Below are positions 34,235-44,206 of a DNA stretch of 64,000 nucleotides, piece by piece. How positions within the stretch are numbered: position 1 is the stretch's first letter; every line of letters starts with the position of its first letter. The stretch is taken from positions 85,008,853 through 85,072,852 of the forward strand of contig CM030367.1 in NCBI GenBank assembly GCA_017893485.1, given 5' to 3'. A model generated the notes under the pieces. That model had not been told where the DNA came from, made no database searches, and saw only the letters and a list, made by a program, of their open reading frames with translations. This DNA is from Hemerocallis citrina. Its lineage: Eukaryota; Streptophyta; Magnoliopsida; Asparagales; Asphodelaceae. Both the position numbers and the translations under genes were made by a program.

Positions 34235-35662
34235 CTACCTGAGAGTTTCAAAGATATCAAGTAAATGTTGTTCTTTCTTTTGCTTGACTAACCTTTGAGG
34301 GAATGGTGGCAATACTGCCCCTTCTTTTTCACTTACCTTGTCGGAACCCAAAGATTTTGATGGCTGTGTGTCTGATTTGTCTGCGTGTGTTCCAACCTTG
34401 TTGTCAATTACCTTTCCACTTCTTAGTGTTGTCACCGATTTGAGCTGTTTTTGTCCTCTAGGGTTTGGTATAGTTTGTGATGGGAGTTCTCCTGCCTTTC
34501 TTGCACTTAACTCCTTAGCAATTTGACCAATTTGTGTCTCCAATTTTTGAATGGCTTGCCCCTGGTTGCTTGTTTGATGTTGCTGTTGGAGCAATTGAAG
34601 AACGGTGGATTCGAAATCCAACTTCTTCTGTTCTTGCACTGGCCGGTCAAACCCATTCCCCATCTGGAAATTCCGTGCATGCCCTTGTGCAATTTGAGTG
34701 CCTTGATTGTTTTGATTATTGTTCTATGAGAAATTGGGATGGTTTCTCCACCCTGGGTTGTATGTGTTCGAGAAGTGGTTGTTCTTTGGTGGAAACACTC
34801 CCTGTCCGACGTAGTTTGCGTGCTCCTGATCTGTGAAAGAAGATATTGGACCTGTATCAGTCGTATGATCAAAATGAAAACAAATTGCACAAATTTCTTT
34901 TGTTTGGTTTTTTATGCCACCCAACGTCGAAATTGCATTAAAAAGCATATCAATTTTTTTGTTCATGTTTAGCATTTCTAATTGCATGTTATTATTACTA
35001 GAAATTTCGTAAACTCCCTGTTTTTTCGAAAGGCCCCTTCCCCTTGTTGAGAATTGTTGTGAGTTCTCGCTGAGTTCTTCAAATAGCTCGATGGCCTCCT
35101 CACCACTCTTCCTCATCAAGATTCCATTGCAAGCTGAATCTACAATCGCCTTGTTAGTGTCATTTAAACCCTCATAAAATGCTTGTACCTGATCATCCTT
35201 AGGCATGTTGTGCGTAGGATACTTGAGAAGCTTGTTCTTAAAGTCCTTCCATGCCTCGAAGAACAAATCGCCATCTTTTTGTTGGAAGAGTTGAATTTCT
35301 CTTTTTAGTTGTTTGGTTTTCTGAGCTGGAAAGAATTCCTTCAAGAACTTTGTTGCCAATTGCTCCCATGATTGAATTGATCCTGGTTCCAAAGAATTAT
35401 ACCACAATTTAGCATTAAGTTTTAATGAGAATGGAAACAAAATTAACCTGATTTGTTCAGGGGTGAGCCCTTGGACGCTTTGTGTTCTGCAAAGATCAAA
35501 GAAATCTTGCAAATGGAGGTGAGGATCCTCGTCTAGTCTGCCACTGAAGTGGGAAACCATGCTGAGTAATTGAGGTGATAGGTGCATGTTCCCTGTGACA
35601 TTAGGTTGATAGGCTATGCAAGAGAGTTGCTCAATATTCTTCGGAGTGAATTTGTCCTGCAT
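34235..35662 (-). pseudogene. Ath-E gag, one frameshift
   Basis: The first 312 residues are open (35662-34724), with the capsid core LYNSLEPGSIQSWEQLATKF-type sequence (read WYNSLEPGSIQSW), the LKREIQLFQQKDGDLFFEAW helix, and a degenerate zinc-finger-like CAICFHFDHTTDTG. The frame shifts near 34700-34730 to NGFDRPVQEQKKLDFES, a Gln-rich coil (LQLLQQQHQTSNQGQAIQKL) and a basic tail, with a stop at 34235. An upstream in-frame ATG exists at about 35694 but a stop separates it, so 35662 is the usable start. Confidence 0.88.
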
Positions 35663-35714
35663 TGGTACTCAATTTAGTACTTCCTCGCCCATTGTTTTTG
35701 GAATGGTTCGCTGA

Positions 35715-35792
35715 ACAGTCGACTTGCTCCTAACAACAGTCGACTGATTCCCTAAAGACAGTCGACTGATTCCCTAAAGACAGTCGACTTAG
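35715..35792 (-). repeat. Four GTCGAC palindromes in the Ath-E leader
   Basis: CAGTCGACTT, CAGTCGACTG, CAGTCGACTG and CAGTCGACTT in 78 bp; the middle two are 22-bp exact direct repeats (35737-35758 and 35759-35780). It lies between primer site and gag, about 50 to 130 bp upstream of the gag start. Confidence 0.85.
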
Positions 35793-35965
35793 TCTGTGCA
35801 GAGTGCGCTCTGTCTCTTGGTCAATGGGTAGTAGCTGGGGATGAAGTGATCGTCTTCCATGCATACACCAATGTCTTGTAGCCTAAAAGAAAATATTTAC
35901 AATTAATAATAAAAAAGATAAAAGAAAAAGACTTTTATTGATTTGCAAGTTAAAATACTAAACAA

Positions 35966-35983
35966 TCCCAGGCAACGGCGCCA
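35966..35983 (-). other. Primer-binding site of Ath-E
   Basis: Minus strand TGGCGCCGTTGCCTGGGA, the primer site usual for Athila-type elements (commonly assigned to tRNA-Asp). It lies six bases inside the 5' LTR end. Confidence 0.85.
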
Positions 35984-35989
35984 AAAACT

Positions 35990-37727
35990 TGTTGTAAGTC
36001 TCAGCTATCTAAATAAATAGTTGAACTAGACACAAATTAAAACCTCGCAAGTGTACGAATTGTTTATAGAAGCAAAGTGAAAAGCAAGGGTCGATCCCAC
36101 AGAGATTGTAGTATTTAACTTACTAATCAATAAAACAGAAATAAAAATCATAAAATTTTGTTTTGAAAGTCTATTTGAAAGGAAATGAAAAGACTAAAAT
36201 CTAGATCAAGTAGAGTCACAATTTGAATCACAAATATTTTTTAAAGTAGTTGGGCACGATCTCTACCTATAGTCAAGAATGTTAAATTACCTTCTACACT
36301 GCTCTAATCACTCATGTTTGTTCCTTTAAGGGCATGGTATCTACTCCTTAAAGTTAAGATTTCCCTAGGCCAAGAAGTAGGCATGGTATCTACTCTAATT
36401 CGTTTCTTTCCTTAAGTATTTAGCATGGTATCTACTAAGTTGCACTTGAAGAAAGCATAGGAACAATGGAAGTGAACAAACACTCAAAGCTCTAGAAGTT
36501 GGTATCAAATCTAGATCCTTCAAGTTGATTAAACCAAGAACCCCTAAAGATTCCTATGTTACAAGTATGAGCACAAGATATGGGTCATCTCTTTACTCAT
36601 ATAACAGAGTCAATTTTATATAAAGCTAACTTGATAATATCAGGTTCTTCAGATCAGTCGACTGTTGCTAGCTCTCAGTCGACTGATTCTATGAACTTTC
36701 TAACAAATGTTGATATTATAATTTTGATCAAGATACCCAGATTTAATCAATAAGTGAATAAAGTAGTTTTTAGAAGATTATAAACATTACGTGACTACGG
36801 TTTCAATCAGCCCAACAATAAAATTAGTTGCACATAATACAACTTTTATTAAATAAACATTTAGAGTTCATGATTTTAACAATAAAAACAGAAACTAGAA
36901 AGAAGAAGAAGTAACACTGATTATTATGATATTCAGCCTTGAAGTCGACTTGAACTGCCTCTCAGTCGACTTGATCTTGTCCTTCAGTGCAATTGATCGC
37001 CTTCCTTCGTTTGATTGTACTTGATCTTCTTTTGTTGATTCCTACTCTTCTTTCTCTCTCGATCTGATTATCACTATCAGATATCCAGAGATTAAGATAT
37101 TCTCACCTATTCTAAACTGCGTATTCCAGCCTTTTTATAGTTTCTTTTGCACCCATCTAGAGATCTCAAGTTCCATCATTCCTATCTTTTCACGCGTCTG
37201 ATATGGATTGAGTTGATCTTCTTACTTGCCAAACCTGAGTCTCTGACTTGATTGTTGGGAAGTTGTTATTTGCAGTTATCCCATATCGGTTTCCTGGATT
37301 GTAGCAGCTCACTTTGATTCGGATTTGGATGAGGATGAATCTTCAACTATCTTTATCCTTTAACTCCTGCTGAATGCCAGTCGACTGGTTTTTGAATCAG
37401 TCAACTGTGTCGTGAATTCTGGGGATTCAAATTAGTCAGTCAAGTCGACTGTCTTTTGGGTAAGTCGACTGTATTGCGCAGCTTTGGAATCTCAACCTCT
37501 TCTGTTCAGTCGATTGTTGTTGAAAGACCAGTCGACTTGTGTTCTGTAGCTTCCTGTGTATCATCCTCACAGTCTGGAGTAAATCTTGAATCTGCTTCGT
37601 TTAGTTGCTTTTAGGCTGTTTCCTATGAAAAAGAGAAAAGAAGAGTAAATTACCACACACAGAGAATTTAATTGTCTAATTGCATTCAGATTATTGCTCC
37701 AAAATGTGGATATTATTGGATTTATCA
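35990..37727 (-). repeat. Ath-E 5' LTR, complete (1738 bp)
   Basis: On the minus strand it starts TGATAAATCCAATAAT and ends GAGACTTACAACA. The U5 end has the Athila-like TGTGGGATCGACCC word (36085-36100). TATA-like TATAAAAA at 37132-37139 on the minus strand, about 590 bp into the LTR. Contains the same paired GTCGAC motifs as the 3' LTR. Confidence 0.92.
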
Positions 37728-38776
37728 GAGCGCCAGATGCAGCCACATCACCCCTCTCCCTTCCTCTTTCTTCTTAACCACTCACTTCCATGCTAGTCAT
37801 GGAATCCCCCAAAGAATCTAGCCCAAGCGTGATCTACGTGCCAGATCCCTCTCTCATCATAGCGATCGAATCACAACCGCAAAAGTCACTCAGGGGGCAA
37901 GCTCTACCTGATTGACGCTTCAGATCGCTTGAAAAAGTGTACCAATATGATAATTCATTAAAAATGCCCAAGCGTGATCTACGCGCTAGATCCCTCTCTC
38001 ATCACAGCGATCGAATCACAACCGCGAAAGTCACTCTGGGGGCAAGCTCTACCTGAATGACGCTTCGGATCGCTTGAAAAAGTGTACCAATATGATAATT
38101 CATTAAAAACCCCCAAAATTCTTTTTTAAATTAGAAATTTTAATTTAAAATTCCCAAATTAATTATTTTGATTCAAAAAAGTAATTAATTTTTTTGAAAA
38201 ATAATTTAAAATTGGGATTAGTAATTAAAAAATTAGAAAAAGTGATTTTAAATTGGGGAAAAATTATTGAAAAATCAAGGAAAATATTCGCCGCCTCCAG
38301 AAGCTTTTGATCAGTTCAAGGTATCTCTAATACACCCTGAAAGCTAAGATTGTGCTCTAGAATCCAAAAATAAGATGAACTACTCCCCGAAAGCCAAGAA
38401 AATTGTCTCCTGGTAGTGGGGGGGCTTATGATGTTGGTAAAATCACAGCAAATCAGGGTCGTACAATTCCAGCACAGATCTCAAAACTTCTACAGGCAGA
38501 TTAGTCATAACGGGTCTCTTTAACAGGTCCATACCTTCTCCAGACTCATCTAGCAAGACATGGACCGCTTTCCAGCCCATTAAAAGTGACAAATTAGGCC
38601 CACTAAGAGAGAACTAGCCCATAAGGGTAATTAGTCAAATCTCTTATCACTAAATTGGGGTGCTTATCTCTTGAGAGGGAGATTCAAATAGGAGATAAGA
38701 AATTTATGTCAATCTAATAGATTCATATCGATCTCCTAGACTTCTTCTATGGCCTATAAATACCACCACCCCCCCT
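37728..38776 (+). repeat. Orphan LTR/U3-like fragment
   Basis: About 1 kb between Ath-E and Tek-F without an ORF. It ends in CCTATAAATACCACCACC (TATA 38755-38762), so it looks like a U3 region cut off just after its promoter by the Tek-F LTR. It resembles none of the other LTRs here. It contains a 145-bp tandem duplication. Source unknown. Confidence 0.5.
37821..38110 (+). repeat. Two tandem 145-bp copies
   Basis: 37821-37965 and 37966-38110. Both contain GCGTGATCTACG, CGATCGAATCACAACCGC, GGGGGCAAGCTCTACCTGA and GTGTACCAATATGATAATTC. They differ at only a handful of positions, mostly transitions. Confidence 0.9.
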
Positions 38777-39296
38777 TGCAGCATCCGGTATTTTCAAATA
38801 ATTAAATTTGTTTTCACGTGTTTCGCACGTGCAAATTAATGTCTGTTTTTTAGCTTTAAAATTATTCTTATGTCATGAACAAATATTTCTTCTCTTTTAA
38901 AAAGCCTATTATTAATCTTTAGGCCTAATAGTCTAACTCTAGCCTATCTAAATTAATTAATTAATTAATTAATTAAAGAGCCCATGGACTTTAGCCCACC
39001 TAATTAGCCCACTAGTTAATTCTAATATTAATTAAGACAACTTGGAGGGTAGACTTAATCAAGTAACAAATAAATTAACAATTAAATGAACAAATAACTA
39101 GTGTGCATGTGATGGCACGTGCATTGCACATGCACGTGCAATGGGACACAAGAGGTGAGGCTAGCCATGGCTTGAGTGGGGAGATGGAGAGAATGGAGAG
39201 TTGGTTGCTTGATGGTCGGTAGTTCTTCTAACTCCCAAATGTATCCTAGCCATTCATCCAAACTCATCTCAACCCTTCATTCACTCTTGAAATGTG

Positions 39297-39304
39297 TATA
39301 AATA
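39297..39304 (+). promoter_or_regulatory. TATA box of the Tek-F LTR
   Basis: TATAAATA, followed by CTCCTCTC. About 300 bp downstream lies AAG/GTGGGTG, the same spacing as in the solo LTR and both Tek-G LTRs. Confidence 0.7.
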
Positions 39305-40385
39305 CTCCTCTCTTGTCTTTCTTCATCACTTGCATTAGAAATTTCAATGAGAAAGAGAAAGAAAAAAGACATTTTTGAGGAAAAGATTGAGTGACAAAAG
39401 AAACTTGTGTGAGAAAAAGAAAGAGAGTGTATGTTCCCTTCCATTGGTGGCCGGCCAAAGCAAGAAGAGGAGGTGAAGATTCGGGTTCATGCTTGCTAGG
39501 ATGAGGAGCTCGGATTTTTGCACAAACTAGGAGGAGAAGGGAGACGATCGTGCTTTCAAGGAGTTCATTAGGAGTTTCTCCTTGTTTCTTCAAATAAGGT
39601 GGGTGATTTCTCTACTTCTAATATAGATACCATGCTAGGAATTTAATTTATGAATATGTTAGAAACAAATAGAAAAAATTTGTCATATACTTGCTTGAAA
39701 AGACTAGTGAGAAAAGGAGAAAATTCTTGTTTGTCTACATGAGAAAATTAGTAAAATGAATTGAAATGTGTTAATTAGGATTAGTCATGATGCTTTATTA
39801 ATATACTTTCTTGATAGAATACATATAAATTGATGAATCATGCTTGTATGGAAATTGTGCTTGTGAATGGATTGTAGAATGCAAAATAACACCCATAGAT
39901 TGTGAAATAAATTGATTAGCATGGATAAGTGTTGAATTTTAATTGTAATGTGTGTGTAGTATTATATTCACTTGATTGTCAAATACATTGTCTCTTTGAA
40001 TCATAAGAAATGGGTTAGTTTTGTAAAAGATAAAATTAACTTAAGGGCATTGACTATGTTAAAGAATGAAAAATTGTATAAACACATTGTGAATAAATGG
40101 GGAATAGGTAGATTAAAGATTCATCTAGAATAGAAATTTTAATGTCTAAAAATATACTAATGTTCCATTTTTTTTCAAAAGAAATAAGAGGAATAGATCT
40201 ATTATATTGTTGAAAATAAGAATTTGCAAATTAGATAAATATACTACACTGTTTTTCAAAGAAATACATTCTGGAAAAAGATTAAGATTTTGAATAAGTA
40301 CAAATTGATTGAAAAATCTAGTTCAGTAAAGAAAGACTTGGATACAGTATGGTTTATACAAAAAATATTTAACCAGACTTGAATC

Positions 40386-40665
40386 GGTTAGTCACTCAGG
40401 ACCTAGTGGTCTTTAGGTGCGCTTTGGGTCTGTTACTGTAGCAGAGCAGGGGTGTTGGTCTTGGGTTCGAGTCTTGCAAGGGACTCTGTGTTACTGAAAA
40501 TTCAATTTTTAATTGAATCCCGAAACCGTATTTTAAATATAATTTGAGTCCACCGTATATCAGTTAGTCACTAGGACCAAGTGGTCGTTAGGTGCGCTTT
40601 GGGTCTGTTACTATAACAGAGCGGGGGTGTTGGTCTTGGGTTCGAATCCGACCCTTGCCCTTTTA
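40386..40665 (+). repeat. Tandem tRNA-like modules in the Tek-F LTR
   Basis: Two copies about 175 bp apart. Each reads: (A/G)GGACC(T/A)AGTGGTC-TTAGGTGCGC (like the D-arm of a Leu or Ser tRNA), a middle part with GGGTCTGTTACT, and GGTCTTGGGTTCGA. The second copy contains GGTTCGAATCC (about 40640-40650), a perfect Pol III B-box. Acceptor-stem pairing and CCA-proximal features are not evident, so a tRNA-derived, SINE-like origin is inferred rather than a working tRNA. Confidence 0.6.
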
Positions 40666-41354
40666 TTTGTGGTTTTGATTTTTTTTGAATAAAATTCGTT
40701 TTGGGGTATTTTTAATAGTTTTGAAAGTATAATAAAAATTGAGAAAAATACTAATATTCTTCTAAAATTACCTAGACTTCATGAAAATTATTTCTACAAT
40801 ATTTGACTTATTATAATGAGAATTGGAAATAATTTTGGGAAGAAGGAATTGATAAATTTTCTTAGAATATGACTTTGATTAATTTAAGAAAAGGAATATT
40901 TTGAATGTAAAGAATTTTTGTGTAGGGATTAAAAATGAGAATTTCGACATGAAAAATTTGAGTAAGTTAAATATGAAATCATTGTTTAAATTATGCAAGT
41001 GTGCATGGAAAATGAAATAAAAAGATCATGATGAAATGTGGAAATTTGTGAGTATAAACACTCATTTTTTGGTGAACATGAAAAAAGGTTGAAAACTGGA
41101 GTTTAGCTAAGTCCTTACATCGGCATGAATAAAATTTTGAAAGAGAAATGTGATAATAAAAGACCAAGATTGGGTCGTGGTTAATAATTGATGTTTATGA
41201 CCGGTGTGGAGGTAACGCTAACTCTAGGGTATTAATTTTATTCATGATTCAAATATATAAGGACTACACTATAGTGAAGATGTGATGAAAGTAAGAGAAA
41301 AATATAAATATGAGGGCCTCGGATCTACGGTGTGAGAGTGTTCACATGCTGTCT

Positions 41355-41380
41355 ACATGATGCATCATGTCATGACGTGG
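41355..41380 (+). promoter_or_regulatory. Palindrome plus TGACGTGG in the Tek-F LTR
   Basis: ACATGATGCATCATGT (41355-41370, perfect palindrome) followed two bases later by TGACGTGG (41373-41380), an ACGT-core word of the bZIP-site type. A second TGACGTGG follows at 41503-41510 after a degenerate palindrome. Confidence 0.5.
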
Positions 41381-41594
41381 ATACATCTCCAGAATTATCG
41401 GGACCATGGCGACGCTTGTGGGGTGTTTAGTGACTACGTAGTGCCATCGTTCCATGACGGAGGCGAATTGTCTATAGGTTGTCTGCATGATGTGTCATGT
41501 CATGACGTGGGATTTCCTTCCAGGCAGTCTGGGCATGGCCTCGTAACTCATAGAATATCTAGGATACTTACCGTAGTTACCGTAGTAGTTAACT

Positions 41595-41700
41595 CATAAC
41601 GAGGGATCCAACCCTACAAGGTGAAGAACGGTTAAGGGCTTGCCCTCGGATTTATATAGAATGGGATGCATAAGTTCGAACAAGTGCACATTAGTGTCAT
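41595..41700 (+). promoter_or_regulatory. Conserved U5 block, Tek-F copy
   Basis: Words in order: ACGAGGGATCCAACCCTACA, GAAGAACGGTTAAGGGCTTG, ATGGGATGCATA, GAACAAGTGCACATTAGTG. Almost the same in the solo LTR, recognisable in Tek-K and Tek-D. It lies about 400 bp before the LTR end. Confidence 0.65.
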
Positions 41701-42094
41701 GAATTAATAAGTAATTGCATTTAAGACTAAGTGCACATTCACACACGACATCAATAAGATAGTCCCCCTTAGCTTTGTTTGTGATCAAGTGTGTCCTTTT
41801 CAAGTAAGAGAAATTGATGTATTATATCCTAGTGTCAGTTATATGCAACTGACGTGCCCACAGTTTCTATGTAGAATGAAATGAATGAAAGGACTAAAGA
41901 ACGAATGCTACATAAAGAAATGTTCAAATTATTATTTATTTCATGTATCATGTTGTAATTATAATTCTGCTGCATTGATGTAAACATTATTGTGTAAAAA
42001 AATTTAAATTCCTTGTAAAATTGTACGAAGTGAACTGTAAAGATCCTGTGGAACTTCGAATTCAGGCTTATTTGGAATTCGTGATGTTATAGAG

Positions 42095-42107
42095 TGGTAA
42101 CGGAGCC
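42095..42107 (+). other. Primer-binding site of Tek-F, mutated
   Basis: TGGTAACGGAGCC in place of TGGTATCAGAGCC: two mismatches to the iMet complement. Confidence 0.85.
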
Positions 42108-42249
42108 ATGCTTCCAAATAGTACAAATTTATAAGGAACGGCACCCTAGAGTGGACATTAGAGTGTGAGTTGGGTATAGAGATTTAAATGAAAGCTACTT
42201 ACATTTGTTTTGCTCTATGATTGATGCTTCTTCTTCTCCCTTCCTAAAG

Positions 42250-42657
42250 ATGGCGAACCACCACGACCCAGTAGGCGTTGATGATTGGCACATAATTGAA
42301 GAGGACTACTACTCTGGACAAGGAGATTCCGAAGAAGAAGATCCCGAAGAGTATGAAGGAAAATGGCCCGAGTCCTGAGAGATCACTCCGCTTCCAGGCT
42401 CATCAGACATTTCATCCGACAAGGAAGAATCAGTTCCGAGAGGTCTCATTGAATCTCTTCAGAGGCAAGTGGAGACTCAGAAGGAGAGAGGAGACCAATT
42501 GCAGGCCCAGTGTGCAAAGTTCAAGGAGAACATTGCAACCCTCAGTCATCGTGTTTGGGAACTCGAGAAGAGAAAGAACATGTATGATGTGCTGAACGAA
42601 GAAGTAGTGGAACTACGGGAAGGGCTTAGGAAAGCCAAGAGGAACTATAGGGATTAG
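42250..42657 (+). pseudogene. Tek-F leader ORF ('ORF0'), one internal stop
   Basis: 135 codons from ATG 42250 to TAG 42655-42657, on the sense strand between primer site and gag (gag starts 124 bp later). Starts MANHHDPVGVDDWHIIEEDY. Residues 1 to about 62 are very acidic; from about 65 (SLQRQVETQKERGDQLQAQC ... RVWELEKRKNMYDVL) the sequence is a charged heptad-like coil to the end. The only lesion is a TGA at 42376-42378 (codon 43), where Tek-G has CAA. The frame is otherwise open and the same length as in Tek-G, so selection kept it in the ancestor. Function unknown; I do not recognise a named family. It could be a structural or RNA-binding accessory protein. Confidence 0.8.
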
Positions 42658-42780
42658 AATGTTGTATCATTTCAATGTTTTTTGCTTGATGTCAGACGAT
42701 GTTTTAAATTTGAATGTACAAAGTTTGAATTCAATGAAATGAAGAGTTGATTTAAATTCATGTTTTCTACTTCGAAATTA

Positions 42781-43820
42781 ATGGATCTTTTGAATCAGAG
42801 TATGGTTGGAAGAAGAGCAAGGAGTGGATAAGGGCCCAGTTGTGGACTCGACTTGGAAACGGAGTTGGCTAGAGTCCATCAGACCCTCAACACCGTCACC
42901 ATGAACCAAAACCATAGGGGGATGCCTGCAAATCCAGTTCATGAGGCGATCAAACTTGTGGAATCATTCAAGCGAATGTGGCCACCAGTGTTTGAATGGA
43001 AGTCAGACCTAGATGCAGCTGACAATTGAATTAGGCAAGGCATGTCGAGACTATCTTTGAGGTCTTGGAAACTCCAGAAGGTAGAAAGGTGAAGCTGGCT
43101 ACATTGCAACTTGAGAAGGATGTAGCTATATGGTGGCAATCCATGAAGCGGACTATGAAAAATGGTGTTATCGGCTGGGATGAATTCTTGGAAGAGTTCC
43201 GCGGTTACTACTTTCCTCCGACGTCCAAGAGAAGAAAGAGATGAAGTTCCTGGCACTATAACAGGGAAGCATGTATGTCAGGGAGTATGAGACAAGGTTT
43301 ACTCAATTTTTGAGGTATGCACCTGAACTTGTGAGGCAAAGAAAGCTCGGAAGTTCGAGCACGGATTGAGGCTGAGTCTGAGATCAAGGATGATACCCCT
43401 TGGTATCAGGAGGTTTGACAAGCTAGTCAAGCAAGCTGCTGCTATAGAGGAGATATGGAGCAGTTTCATGCTGCCCAGAACAAGAGGAGCAATTGGAATG
43501 TCGGGAAGAGGACCGCAATTTCTGGAAATGTCAGGGGGAAGCCGCCAGCTCAAAGGTTCAAACCTACGGGGATGAACGTTGTCAATGTGGCTAGAGGACC
43601 CGGAAATAGTTGGGTGAGACCTCCTGTAGTGACTTGTTTCAATTGTGGAGAGACAGGTCATTACAGATCTCAATGCCCCATGCTGTGAGATGTCGTCCAG
43701 AAGGCACCAACACAGCAAGTTGGGAAGAAGCCGTACAAGCAGGGGCGAGTATTCGCTTTGACTGAGGCCGACGCTGATGAAGTGGATCACGTCATTACTG
43801 GTACAGGGACGAATGTTTAG
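42781..43820 (+). pseudogene. Tek-F gag, frameshifted
   Basis: ATG 42781 (MDLLNQSMVGRRARSG), stop TAG 43818-43820. It has the LDLETELARVHQTLN N-terminal coil, capsid core (WWQSMKRTMKNGVIGWDEFL in pieces), the YVREYETRFTQF motif, then MIPLGIRRFDKLVKQAA, and one CCHC knuckle CFNCGETGHYRSQC (about 43633-43675). There are frame changes near 43035, 43220, 43335 and 43450, a TAA for CAA at 43259-43261, and a stop after the knuckle. Confidence 0.9.
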
Positions 43821-43870
43821 AATTTTCTGTTGCTCTTTTCTTCGTTTTATTTAGTAAAGACTGTTATATA

Positions 43871-44206
43871 ATGGGAGTGTATTATGTAACAAGAGAACTT
43901 TTATTAAATGGAAAGAAAGCTGTTATTATGTTCGATACTGGATCCTCTCATACTTTTGTATCTCCTACATTTGCTAAAGTCTTGGGAGTCGAACCGAAGG
44001 TCTTTCCAGGCAAGGACCTAGCAGTAGCTACTCCATCAGGGGAGACTTTAACCATTGATCGGTATTATGCAGACTGCAAGATCAAGATTAGAGACAGGAT
44101 TTTCGGGCATTGCATTGATTGGATGTCGGTGTACAGTGCGAACATCAAGTGCAAGACCAAGGAAGTAATAGTGAAGGCTCCAGGAGGACCTGTAGTTACT
44201 TTCTAG
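43871..44206 (+). pseudogene. Tek-F protease, DTG kept, internal deletion
   Basis: Starts MGVYYVTRELLLNGKKAV 50 bp after the gag stop. The active site FDTGSSHTFVSP is intact, unlike in Tek-1 and Tek-G. The core then lacks about 15 residues that Tek-1 has between RIFG and IDWMSVYS, including the GVDVIIG strand, so the fold is damaged. Ends at a TAG at 44204-44206 where relatives have CAG or CAA. Confidence 0.88.

Larger units (their letters stand above)
27572..37727 (-). mobile_element. Ath-E: Athila-like Ty3/Gypsy element, minus strand
   Basis: Right to left: 5' LTR (35990-37727), primer site of the TGGCGCCGTTGCC type, leader, gag, protease, RT, RNase H, integrase, about 1.5 kb of non-coding sequence, polypurine tract (AAGTTTGGGGGTATT) and 3' LTR (27572-29006). 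No chromodomain follows integrase and the protease has the LDLGASINLLP motif of the Athila group. The LTRs look very similar, so insertion is comparatively recent. The 3' LTR lacks its last 278 bp; the outer target duplication therefore cannot be checked. Confidence 0.93.
38777..42091 (+). repeat. Tek-F 5' LTR (about 3.3 kb)
   Basis: Starts TGCAGCATCCGG, a mutated form of the TGTAACATCCTGG start seen (in complement) in Tek-G, and ends GTGATGTTATA, a mutated GTGTTACA, directly before GAGTGG of the primer site. It aligns with the solo LTR and Tek-G LTRs throughout. Internal features: TATA 39297-39304, donor-like AAG/GTGGGT at 39596-39604, tRNA-like modules 40386-40665, palindrome 41355-41370, U5 block 41595-41700, acceptor-like sites 41857-41874. 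Confidence 0.9.

Noticed and set aside
40386..40665. True tRNA gene
   Set aside because: B-box and D-arm-like words are present but acceptor stem and anticodon arm pairing are not evident; called a tRNA-like module instead.
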